A stretch of DNA of 64,000 nt from Saccharibacillus sacchari DSM 19268 (GTDB lineage: Bacteria; Bacillota; Bacilli; Paenibacillales; Paenibacillaceae): assembly GCF_000585395.1 (NCBI RefSeq), contig NZ_KK073875.1, positions 5,198,274-5,262,273 of the forward strand, written 5' to 3'. The position numbers and the translations under genes are program-made. Positions 37,160 to 45,969 of the stretch are shown here, piece after piece. Under the pieces are notes generated by a model. The model saw only the letters and a list, made by a program, of their open reading frames with translations, made no database searches and was not told the origin of the DNA. Numbering within the stretch: the stretch's first letter is position 1; every line of letters begins with the position of its first letter.

Positions 37160-38993
37160 GCCGCTCCCCCTCTTCCGAATCCGGATACCGGATCTCTACC
37201 AGTGTTCCCTGACCGACTCCTCCGCTATGCAGCGCGATGCCGTATTCCGGCCCGTACAATAAACGCAATCGTTCGTGCACGCTGCGCATGCCGAAGCCGC
37301 CTTCGCCTTCCGATTCTTCCCCCGTACGCTGAAGCCCGGCCTGAAGCTCGCGCAGCTTTTCCGTTGAAATCCCCCGACCGTTATCGCGTACTCTGACCGC
37401 AATATCGCCATGCTCCCGATCGGCAAAGATCACGATCCGATTATCCGCATCGCGGCTGCGAATCCCGTGCACGATGTAATTCTCCACGATCGGTTGAACG
37501 GATAATCGAGGCACTTCCGCGTCCAGCAGCTCCGGATCGGCTTGAATATCGTACGCGAGGCGATCTTTATAACGAATCCGGAACAGCTCCAGGTACAGAC
37601 GGCAAGCTTCAAGTTCGTCTTTTAGCGTATGCCGCTCCTTTTGCTGAACGAAGCTTTTGAACAACATCGACAGGCTATAGATCATCTCGCCTACGTCTTT
37701 CGCGCCCTGGGAAACGGCACGCATTCGAATGACCTCCAGCGTGTTATACAAAAAATGCGGATTGACCCTGGCTTGCAGCGCGGCAAGTTCGGTTCGCTTT
37801 TGCTTGATGTCCGCTTTATAGACCCGGTCGATGTATAAATTCAATTCGTCCAACATATCGTCGAAGCCGCTGGAAATCTGCCCCAGCTCATCGTCTTTGT
37901 TATCGTTGAGGCGGCTTTGCAAATCTCCGCGTTTAACGCGTTGAGTCAGGCGAATAATGCGGTTCGTGCGCTTGGCGAAGCTAAAGATGAATAATGACGG
38001 CACGAGAATCGCAAACACAATGCAGATCGCGCCGATTGTCACAATCGTATTGCGCAGGCTTCGATACGACTCGGCGGCATCCGCTTGACTCAATATGCCC
38101 GCAACTGTATACCCCCCCGAGGTCGAAGCCAGTTTATTGAGATAGATTCCGTCCTCCGCAGACGGCCCCGACGGATTCACGTCATAGACGTAATCCAGCC
38201 GCTCCGCATAAGGAAAGCGCTCCCCATAATAATATCCCGATGTGTCGAACAATACTCGACCGTCGGCCGACAGTACGAAAATATCGCCTTTAAACTCTTT
38301 TTCATACACGGTCAACGCATTCCACAGACGACTAGAATCGAACCAGACCGTAAGCTGTCCGAGATTTTTAAAAGTCTGTTTGTCGTTGACCGGCATCGTA
38401 ACCGAATACATCGCTTCATTGGTTTTGCCAAGCGCGCGGCTAACCCAAGCATTCGGTTCGGCTACGTTCGCGTTTTCGATCGCCATCGCATCCGGGACAT
38501 ACGATTGCGACGCATTGACGGCTACTGTTCGAAATTCGCCGTCGCTTCCGAACGAATACAAGACTTGCTGCTCGCTACTGTACAGAATAAGCGCTCGGAT
38601 ATCGGCACGCGCGGCAAGCACGTTTTCCATATACGTCTTGGCGCTTGCCGAATCGATTCCCGTCTCGGTATACCGATCCAGTCGGTAACGGATATAGTCG
38701 GAATACGGAGTCATCATAAAAGCGGATAGATCGATCGACAACGCGTCATCGCGGTAAATATCCGGCATGATCGAATCGGCTTCGCCGACGCGCAAGCTAA
38801 TATAGCGATCAATCGCCGACATCGCCGCCCTCTGGTTATCCAGTTCCCGACGAACGGCCGATTGGGACATCGAGACGAACATGAAATAAGAGAAAGCGAT
38901 GATCGTGACGATCGTGATGAAGGAGAAGAGCAGAACGATCTTGGTAAACAGATTGTTTTTGACGGTTCTTCGGTAAAAACCCAGGATATCCAT
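37134..38993 (-). CDS. YesM-type sensor histidine kinase
   Basis: 619 residues. Membrane helix near 18-40, a large extracytoplasmic cache-type sensor domain to about 300, second helix near 305-330, HAMP (about 335-385), His-kinase core with phosphoacceptor in LQARVNPHFLYNTLEVIR, and ATPase domain (VQPIVENYIVHG N box, DNGRGI, GGFGMRSVHERLRL). Senses an extracellular or binding-protein-delivered sugar and phosphorylates the overlapping YesN-type regulator. Start has AGGAGG eight bases upstream. Confidence 0.94.
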   Translation of the reverse strand: MDILGFYRRTVKNNLFTKIVLLFSFITIVTIIAFSYFMFVSMSQSAVRRELDNQRAAMSAIDRYISLRVGEADSIMPDIYRDDALSIDLSAFMMTPYSDYIRYRLDRYTETGIDSASAKTYMENVLAARADIRALILYSSEQQVLYSFGSDGEFRTVAVNASQSYVPDAMAIENANVAEPNAWVSRALGKTNEAMYSVTMPVNDKQTFKNLGQLTVWFDSSRLWNALTVYEKEFKGDIFVLSADGRVLFDTSGYYYGERFPYAERLDYVYDVNPSGPSAEDGIYLNKLASTSGGYTVAGILSQADAAESYRSLRNTIVTIGAICIVFAILVPSLFIFSFAKRTNRIIRLTQRVKRGDLQSRLNDNKDDELGQISSGFDDMLDELNLYIDRVYKADIKQKRTELAALQARVNPHFLYNTLEVIRMRAVSQGAKDVGEMIYSLSMLFKSFVQQKERHTLKDELEACRLYLELFRIRYKDRLAYDIQADPELLDAEVPRLSVQPIVENYIVHGIRSRDADNRIVIFADREHGDIAVRVRDNGRGISTEKLRELQAGLQRTGEESEGEGGFGMRSVHERLRLLYGPEYGIALHSGGVGQGTLVEIRYPDSEEGERHVQSISGG

Positions 38994-39013
38994 ACTCCGC
39001 TCCTCCTTATTTG

Positions 39014-39212
39014 GGGCGTGTCTTCAAACTTCGACGGACGTAGATTTAGCTGAATTTTCGTTCTCGGCAAGGAACTTTTTCGCAGGTGTGCCGGGGCACA
39101 TCAAGAGAAAGTGACGAAGCCATTGGTGGATAGCGACACGCTTCAAGTCAATATCCGCAGAGGGCGAAAAGGCAGGTCAAGATGCAAAGTGCCTGAGTTT
39201 GCGTACACGCCC
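39014..39212. mobile_element. MITE-like segment with terminal inverted repeats
   Basis: A 199-bp non-coding segment bounded by GGGCGTGTCTTCAAACT and, inverted, GGGCGTGTACGCAAACT. These agree at 14 of 17 positions. It resembles the ends of small transposase-less elements (MITEs) or a collapsed insertion sequence. It lies in the leader region of the sensor-kinase gene, whose start is 21 bases away. No clear target duplication was found. Confidence 0.5.
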
Positions 39213-39317
39213 TAGCTTTCGTTTTTGGCTATTTTCGCACTCTAACTTGTATCTGTCCACTCATACCGGACATGAATCTCCCATGGACGTCTACCCTTAT
39301 CCTTTTACCTTATCGAA

Positions 39318-39331
39318 TGAAACCCCTTTCA
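39318..39331 (-). promoter_or_regulatory. cre-like palindrome upstream of the kinase gene
   Basis: TGAAACCCCTTTCA is like the cre pattern with two mismatches. The following bases AATAAGAGG parallel the AAAAAGAAG after the site at 35193, which suggests that one regulator reads both promoters. Confidence 0.45.
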
Positions 39332-39443
39332 ATAAGAGGTGAAAATAAAGAAGCAACGTCCAAATTAAAGAAGCTATTGATCCAATCAGAAAGGCATGCC
39401 TGAATACGTGTTTTGCGTACTCGGACACACCTTGGAGTTGTAA

Positions 39444-40202
39444 CTAAAAATCCTCTGCCTCCAGCACTACCGGACAATGATCGCTTCCCATAATCAAGCA
39501 GTCGATCCGTGCATCCTTGAGCTTGGGAGCCAGACGCTCGGAGGCGAGGAAATAATCGATGCGCCATCCGATATTTCGCTCTCTGACTTTGGCCATGTAT
39601 GACCACCAGCTATAGACGCCTTCCTTATCCGGGTAAAAATAACGGAACGTATCGATGAAGCCTGAAGCCAGCAGCTCCGTCATTTTCCCGCGTTCCTCGT
39701 CCGTAAAGCCGGAGTTGCCGATATTCGGACGGGCATTTTTCAAATCAATCTCCTGATGCGCCACATTGAGGTCTCCGCAGACGATGACCGGCTTTTCGGC
39801 GTCCAGCTTTTTCAAATAATCCCGGAACCGATCTTCCCATTCCAAACGGTACGGAAGACGGGTCAAATCACGTTTGGCATTCGGCGTGTAGACATTGACC
39901 AGATAAAAGCCGTCGAATTCCAGCGTCAAAATCCGCCCTTCGTCTTCCGAGTCTGTCTCCATGCCGTAACGGACGGTTAGCGGACGAATCTTGGTGAACA
40001 CCGCCGTGCCCGAATAGCCTTTTTTAAGGGCGTAGTTCCAGTACTGATAGTACTCGCGCGTAGGCTCGATGGTGATCTGACCTTCCTGAAGCTTCGTCTC
40101 CTGCACGCAGAAAATATCCGCATTCTCGCGTTCGAAATATTCATTAAAGCCTTTATTGACAGCAGCCCGCAGGCCATTTACATTCCAAGAAATCAATTTC
40201 AA
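39444..40202 (-). CDS. exoA: Exodeoxyribonuclease III / AP endonuclease
   Basis: 252 residues. Hydrolyses DNA 5' of abasic sites and degrades 3' ends. Family motifs: LKLISWNVNGLRA, DIFCVQETKLQEGQ (metal Glu), VNVYTPNAK, VIVCGDLNVAHQEIDL, NSGFTDEER, YSWWSYMAKVRERNIGWRIDYFL and MGSDHCPVVLE (catalytic His). Start is the TTG at 40202, seven bases after AAGGAG; ten more codons are open upstream but lack a ribosome site. Confidence 0.96.
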   Translation of the reverse strand: MKLISWNVNGLRAAVNKGFNEYFERENADIFCVQETKLQEGQITIEPTREYYQYWNYALKKGYSGTAVFTKIRPLTVRYGMETDSEDEGRILTLEFDGFYLVNVYTPNAKRDLTRLPYRLEWEDRFRDYLKKLDAEKPVIVCGDLNVAHQEIDLKNARPNIGNSGFTDEERGKMTELLASGFIDTFRYFYPDKEGVYSWWSYMAKVRERNIGWRIDYFLASERLAPKLKDARIDCLIMGSDHCPVVLEAEDF

Positions 40203-40347
40203 ACTGCATTCTCCTTCAAACGGTAAATTCAACGGATCGTTTCACGCCTCCAACAGCCAGTGTACCATACCTCTGCATCAAAGGTTAATCTCAACATTAA
40301 TCTCATTCCCAACTCTAAGGCACGCAAACGCGCGTTCGTTTTTTGGG

Positions 40348-40376
40348 TTGACAGCCTTTTCCGCCAGTGTTATATT
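40348..40376 (+). promoter_or_regulatory. Strong sigma-A promoter
   Basis: TTGACA (40348-40353), exactly 17 bases, TATATT (40371-40376). Transcription should start near 40383, giving a leader of about 105 bases before the secreted coiled-coil protein gene. Confidence 0.85.
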
Positions 40377-40398
40377 GAAAATAATTACAAATGAACGT

Positions 40399-40456
40399 CG
40401 CAGGGAAGCACCCTGCGGATCAGGTCTTGAGACCTTTTCCGCAGGGTGCTTTTTTT
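40399..40456 (+). promoter_or_regulatory. Attenuator-like leader: competing hairpins with terminator
   Basis: Two exclusive structures share the same bases. A small hairpin CGCAGGG/CCCTGCG (40399-40417) overlaps the 5' arm of a strong terminator, AGCACCCTGCGGA (40407-40419) with TCCGCAGGGTGCT (40438-40450), followed by seven T. A third hairpin AGGTC ttga GACCT (40422-40435) fits in the terminator loop. The region lies between a strong promoter and the ribosome site of the next gene. Confidence 0.65.
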
Positions 40457-40487
40457 ATGTTCGTTTATTAAAAAAGGAGCTGAATCG

Positions 40488-41282
40488 ATGTTTTCCGTAT
40501 CCAAAAAATATCCGTTCCACCGCCTGTTTCCTTTGTTGCTTGCAACCGTATTGGCCCTAACCGTCTCACTCCCTGCCCGCGCCGAAGCTGCCGGAGATGC
40601 TTGGACAGTCGCCCTCTCCGGCATGGATACTCTGTATGACGGGTACACGGCGCTTGAGACGGCGAATAAACTGGAAAAACAAGCGATTCAGGCCTTGCGC
40701 AAAGACAGTGCGACACGCCTGAAAGAAGTCAATGCAGCAGTCAAAGCGATTGACAAGGCAAAAATCGACCAATTAGCTTCGACAGCCGCTTCGCTCAAAA
40801 CCCGCCACACCTCCCTGATTCAGCAGTATAGCGATCTGGGCAAACAAGCAAGCGATGCCCGCAAACGCAAAGACAAGAAGAACGCCGATCTGCTGGATCT
40901 TAAGCGCAACAAACTCAAGCCATCCGTTGACGCGGCCAAGCTGGAGATCAAAAATGCAAACGAAGCTCTCTCCGCCGCCAAAAAGCAAGCTACGGCAAAA
41001 GCCAAAGTCGTCAAAGACGTACTGGCTTCCGTCACTTCGCTCAAAAAACAGGTGACCGCCGAAAACAAGTCCATCGCCGCATTCAACAAAACACGCGCCG
41101 CCTCTTACAAGCGCTATCGCGCTGCCGTCAAGTCCGGCAACGCCATCACAGCCGCAGCCGAATTGACCATGATGTACACGCAACTCGGCAAAATTCATAC
41201 ATCCCAACAGAAAATCTACGGTTGGGAAAAACAAATTTCCGCCGCAATCAAATCCGCAGCAACCAAACTACCAACAAAGTAG
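40488..41282 (+). CDS. Secreted coiled-coil protein of unknown function
   Basis: 264 residues. Signal peptide (hydrophobic core LFPLLLATVLALTVSLPARAEA, cleavage near residue 34). The mature protein is Lys/Ala-rich and predicted to be long helices with heptads of Leu/Val/Ile/Ala from about 70 to 240. No catalytic motif. It may bind wall polymers or act as a structural surface protein; the high positive charge would suit teichoic-acid or DNA binding. Start ATG 40488 is seven bases after AAGGAGC. Preceded by a strong promoter and attenuator-like leader, followed by repeat copy 4. Confidence 0.8.
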   Translation: MFSVSKKYPFHRLFPLLLATVLALTVSLPARAEAAGDAWTVALSGMDTLYDGYTALETANKLEKQAIQALRKDSATRLKEVNAAVKAIDKAKIDQLASTAASLKTRHTSLIQQYSDLGKQASDARKRKDKKNADLLDLKRNKLKPSVDAAKLEIKNANEALSAAKKQATAKAKVVKDVLASVTSLKKQVTAENKSIAAFNKTRAASYKRYRAAVKSGNAITAAAELTMMYTQLGKIHTSQQKIYGWEKQISAAIKSAATKLPTK

Positions 41283-41300
41283 CCAATCATATAAAAATAT

Positions 41301-41486
41301 CGAGAAACTCCAACGTAACTGGAAGCGAGAAGACGCAGAGAAAAATTCAGTGAAGGAGCGATAGCGCTCGCCTTTGAAATCGGGAAAATACAAATAAAAA
41401 TTCAATCTTTTTTCCCGATTTCAACACGCGACCGGAACGAATTTTTCTCGCAGTCTTCTCGCTTCCCCCGCCTACGTAACTTTCGA
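41301..41486 (+). repeat. Structured palindromic repeat, copy 4
   Basis: The longest and most diverged copy (186 bp), plus orientation, downstream of the plus-strand coiled-coil gene. Outer stem TGGAAGCGAGAAGAC / GTCTTCTCGCTTCC, loop GCA/GCA, stem GAGAAAAATTC / GAATTTTTCTC. The left arm carries an extra GAGCGATAGCGCTC palindrome between AGTGAA and CGCCTTTGA, and the right arm has AACACGCGACCGGAAC instead of the usual sequence. Apical stem ATCGGGAAAA...TTTTCCCGAT. Confidence 0.88.
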
Positions 41487-41522
41487 GGATGCTCGATCAT
41501 ATGATCCCCATTTCAATCATCA

Positions 41523-41562
41523 AAAAGCCGCGTCCGGCAACCTTCACCGAACGCGGCATCAT
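41523..41562 (-). terminator. Terminator of the GH1 gene
   Basis: On the minus strand GCCGCGTTCGG pairs with CCGGACGCGGC and is followed by TTTTT, a few bases after the GH1 stop. Confidence 0.85.
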
Positions 41563-41570
41563 CAAATGAA

Positions 41571-43088
<1,518 letters not shown>

Positions 43089-43094
43089 TTCAAC

Positions 43095-44066
43095 ATGGAA
43101 CATAATCGATTATTTAAGATTTTGCTGCTGCTGTTGGAAAAAAAGAAAACGACGGCTCCCGAGCTGGCTAAACAGTTCGAAGTCTCGGTACGTACCGTTT
43201 ATCGCGATATTGATCGACTCAGTTCGGCAGGCATTCCGGTTTACACGACAACCGGAAAATACGGCGGGATTCATCTAATGGACAATTATGTCATGGATAA
43301 GTCGCTGTTCAGCGAAGAAGAACAAAACGAGATTTTACTTGGCTTATACAGTGTCAGTTCGATCCCGCACTTGAACGGCAATCGCATGTTGACCCGCCTT
43401 ACAACCTTGTTCGATCACAAGCTGGATTGGATCGAATTCGAGCATTCTCCCTGGGAGAGCATTCCGGCGCAGGAAATGGAGATGTTCAACCAGGTCAAAC
43501 AAGCGATTTTCGCGCGGCATCCCTTGTCTTTTCATTACGTAAATTCCAATGGAGAAGCCAGCACGGAGACGGCCCAACCCGTAAAACTGATTTTCAAAAA
43601 TAACACCTGGTATTTCAGAGGCTGGCAGGAGCTTGAACAGGAACAGTCCCGTAGTTTCAAGACGTTCAAAATCAAGCGCATTTCCGACCTAAGCTTCGTT
43701 TCCGGCCACTTCGATCGGGACCCGATCGCTCCGCCCGCGGAAGAAAGCAGTCCCGCTTCGCCTCAATTTCCTTTGACGGAAGTTCTGTTCTCCGAATCGG
43801 TTGCCTATCGGGTCCGGGACTTTGCCGATCCCGCCCTGATTCGAAAAGAGTCGGACGGGAGGCTGCGCGTGGCGATGCATCTGGAAGTGGACGAACGGCT
43901 GTACTCGTTTCTGATGTCTTTCGGCGGCGATGTCACGGTCGCGGAGCCGGCCCATATTCAGGAAGAGCTGCTCAGACGGCATCGGCGCGCGGTCGAACAT
44001 TTCATTGCGGCAAGCGGCTCCGCGCGCGAAAAGACCGATGCTGAGCGCAAGAATCAGGATGCCTGA
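43095..44066 (+). CDS. HTH/WYL-domain transcriptional regulator
   Basis: 323 residues. N-terminal winged helix (NRLFKILLLLLEKKKTTAPELAKQFEVSVRTVYRDIDRL) of the DeoR/YafY type, then a WYL domain (about 135-215; HYVNSNGEASTETAQPVKLIFKNNTWYFRGW) and a WCX dimerisation/ligand region. WYL domains bind nucleic acids or small ligands. The start at 43095 directly follows the -10 box, so the mRNA is probably leaderless; an upstream in-frame ATG at 43074 lies inside the promoter. Divergent from the GH1 gene, which it may control. Confidence 0.9.
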   Translation: MEHNRLFKILLLLLEKKKTTAPELAKQFEVSVRTVYRDIDRLSSAGIPVYTTTGKYGGIHLMDNYVMDKSLFSEEEQNEILLGLYSVSSIPHLNGNRMLTRLTTLFDHKLDWIEFEHSPWESIPAQEMEMFNQVKQAIFARHPLSFHYVNSNGEASTETAQPVKLIFKNNTWYFRGWQELEQEQSRSFKTFKIKRISDLSFVSGHFDRDPIAPPAEESSPASPQFPLTEVLFSESVAYRVRDFADPALIRKESDGRLRVAMHLEVDERLYSFLMSFGGDVTVAEPAHIQEELLRRHRRAVEHFIAASGSAREKTDAERKNQDA

Positions 44067-44120
44067 CCTGTCGGTGTGCGCGTACACTGAAACCAAACCC
44101 GACAGGAGGCTTTTAAAACC

Positions 44121-44963
44121 ATGAAACCTAACACCGATAACCCTTTGTCTTCACATTCCCGTACCGCAAGCCGCTCCGCTTCGTCCATCGCCGAGTTTCG
44201 GCGTTTGCATGAAGAAGAAGGCCTGCTGTTTCTCGGCAACGCCTGGGATCCCGCTTCGGCCGCGGCTTTGGAAAAAGCCGGCTTTGCGGCGATCGGCACG
44301 ACCAGTTACGGCATCGCTCAAGCGTCGGGCATGCGCGACGGCGAAGAGATTCCGTTCGACCGGCTTGCGGCGATCGTCCGCGACATCGCGGCCCGGGTGA
44401 ACATTCCGGTATCGGCGGATATCGAAGCGGGTTATGCTTCGAAACACGCGGACATCGTGGACAATGCGCTGCGCGTCGCGGACGCGGGCGCGGCCGGATT
44501 GAATATCGAAGATTCGCCGAAAGACAGGCACGGACTGCGCGACGTCTCCGAACAAGCACGGCTGCTGGCCCTGCTTCGAAACGCGCTCGACGCGCGCGGC
44601 TTCGGCGGCTTTTTCGTCAATGCGCGTACAGACACTTACCTGATGCCGGGCGTGTCCGATCCTTTTGAAGAAACGCTGCTTCGCGTACGCGCCTATGCCG
44701 ACGGCGGCGCCGACGGAATCTTCGTCCCCGGTTTGTCGGCAGACGCGGAGATCGCCGCCGTCGCATCGGCTTCGCCGCTCCCGCTGAACGTCATGTCGCT
44801 GCCGGGACTGACTTCGGTCTCCCATCTGCAAATGCTCGGCGTTCGGCGCTTCAGCTTCGGCAATGCTTTTTCCGATCTCGCCCTCGCTTTTCTGGCGCGA
44901 TCCGCGAAAAGACTGCTGCGTGATCAAGACACGCAATCGCTATATGCAGCGCGGAGCGAATGA
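44121..44963 (+). CDS. Isocitrate lyase / PEP mutase superfamily enzyme
   Basis: 280 residues. The (beta/alpha)8 ICL/PEPM fold shows in FLGNAWDPASAAALEKAGFAAIGTTSYG, metal-binding VSADIEAGY, AAGLNIEDSP and FFVNARTDTYL. Free-standing members cleave or rearrange C-C or C-P bonds of 2-hydroxy or oxo acids (2-methylisocitrate, oxaloacetate, phosphonopyruvate); the exact reaction cannot be told. The lyase motif KKCGH is absent, so true isocitrate lyase is unlikely. It follows the WYL regulator by 54 bases and has its own AGGAGG. Confidence 0.88.
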   Translation: MKPNTDNPLSSHSRTASRSASSIAEFRRLHEEEGLLFLGNAWDPASAAALEKAGFAAIGTTSYGIAQASGMRDGEEIPFDRLAAIVRDIAARVNIPVSADIEAGYASKHADIVDNALRVADAGAAGLNIEDSPKDRHGLRDVSEQARLLALLRNALDARGFGGFFVNARTDTYLMPGVSDPFEETLLRVRAYADGGADGIFVPGLSADAEIAAVASASPLPLNVMSLPGLTSVSHLQMLGVRRFSFGNAFSDLALAFLARSAKRLLRDQDTQSLYAARSE

Positions 44964-44995
44964 TCGCTGCCGCGAACACTTAAATACGAAAAAAG

Positions 44996-45040
44996 GGACC
45001 CTGAAAGCCGGAATTCCGGCTTTCAGGGTCCCTTTTTCTA
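44996..45040. terminator. Bidirectional terminator, perfect 40-bp palindrome
   Basis: AGGGACCCTGAAAGCCGG and its exact complement form an uninterrupted palindrome with AATT at the centre, flanked by A and T runs. Serves the PEP-mutase-like gene and the convergent stalk-domain gene. Confidence 0.9.
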
Positions 45041-45048
45041 TCGGACGA

Positions 45049-45774
45049 TCAGAACGAAGCTTTTTCCACGTGTACCGCTACCGCCTGAATTTGCGCTTTG
45101 GTCAGGCTGCCGTTGTCGGACCAGATAGTCACGAAACGATCGCCGACCGGGAACGTCAGCATATCTTTGTCGGACGGCTTGTACCAATTGCCTTTCACGC
45201 CGTTGGAGAGCGTAACCGGGGTCAGATCGTAGCCGAACGAATCGTCGCGCGGCGCGACGGCTACCTTCATCTTATCGAACACGTAAGTGACGGAATCGCC
45301 GCCGGCGCCCACGCTGTGGAATTTATCCCCTGTCGTCGCCTGCATCGGAGCATAAGCAGTTTCGAAGCCTTCAAATGCCGCGAATGCCGCTTTGGCTGCC
45401 GATTTTTGCGAAGCCGTATACGTGACGGCAGTCAGACCGGATTGCGTCTCGCCTGTTGAAGTGCCTGGATTGCCAGTTCCGCTTTTCGCGCCGATTACCA
45501 CTTTTTGTCCGGCTGCATCATACGTGACCGGTACATTCAATGCCTCGCCCAGTGCACGAACCGGCAGATACGTGGTGTTATTGTAGACGATTGGATCGAG
45601 GCTTTTGCCTGCTGCGTCTTTAGGCGTGTAAGCTTGGCCGTTCACGACGAAGCCCAGACCGTAGTTGAGCTGCGCCTTGATCGTCTCGATGTTGGATGCG
45701 GCGTAAGCGCCGACCGAAGCGGAAAGTGCCATGCCTGCTACCATTGCTGCCGCGATGAATTTTTTCGATTTCAT
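45049..45774 (-). CDS. Secreted protein with copper amine oxidase-like stalk domain
   Basis: 241 residues. Signal peptide MKSKKFIAAAMVAGMALSAS, cleavage near GAYAAS. The stalk domain runs from about 35 to 95 (FVVNGQAYTPKDAAGKSLDPIVYNNTTYLPVRALGEALNV), the 'copper_amine_oxidN' module common in Paenibacillus wall proteins, named for structure not catalysis. The C-terminal 120 residues are unrecognised. Start follows AAGGAGG. Divergent from the third chemoreceptor. Confidence 0.85.
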   Translation of the reverse strand: MKSKKFIAAAMVAGMALSASVGAYAASNIETIKAQLNYGLGFVVNGQAYTPKDAAGKSLDPIVYNNTTYLPVRALGEALNVPVTYDAAGQKVVIGAKSGTGNPGTSTGETQSGLTAVTYTASQKSAAKAAFAAFEGFETAYAPMQATTGDKFHSVGAGGDSVTYVFDKMKVAVAPRDDSFGYDLTPVTLSNGVKGNWYKPSDKDMLTFPVGDRFVTIWSDNGSLTKAQIQAVAVHVEKASF

Positions 45775-45907
45775 GATTTGTGTCCTCCTTGGGTGGTTGG
45801 AATGCGTTTTTCTTGTTCAACTCAATATACCCGAGGAATATCTCGAAAAAGCCAATGAATTGTATCCATGAAGTAAACATTTTGCCGAATTCAAGCATGC
45901 AAGCTAT

Positions 45908-45934
45908 TCAAGTTCCGTAATCTTTCGACGATAA
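45908..45934 (+). promoter_or_regulatory. Sigma-D-like promoter of the third chemoreceptor
   Basis: TCAA, 15 bases, GACGATAA: matches the sigma-D consensus TAAA-N15-GCCGATAA at 10 of 12 positions, 36 bases before the TTG start. Confidence 0.6.
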
Positions 45935-45969
45935 TGAAAGGTGGACATTCATCAAGGAGGCTCATCGCA

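Larger units (their letters stand above)
38994..39443. other. Intergenic region upstream of the sensor-kinase gene
   Basis: About 450 bases without a convincing gene. It holds the MITE-like inverted-repeat segment 39014-39212 and the cre-like site 39318-39331, and it must contain the kinase/regulator promoter as well as the 3' end of the exoA transcript. Confidence 0.55.

Noticed and set aside
40399-40456. Known riboswitch or T-box in the coiled-coil gene leader
   Set aside because: No T-box (TGGN) bulge, no SAM, lysine, TPP or other known core seen; only competing hairpins.
44121-44963. True isocitrate lyase (aceA)
   Set aside because: Too short and lacks the KKCGH catalytic motif; belongs to the wider ICL/PEP mutase group.
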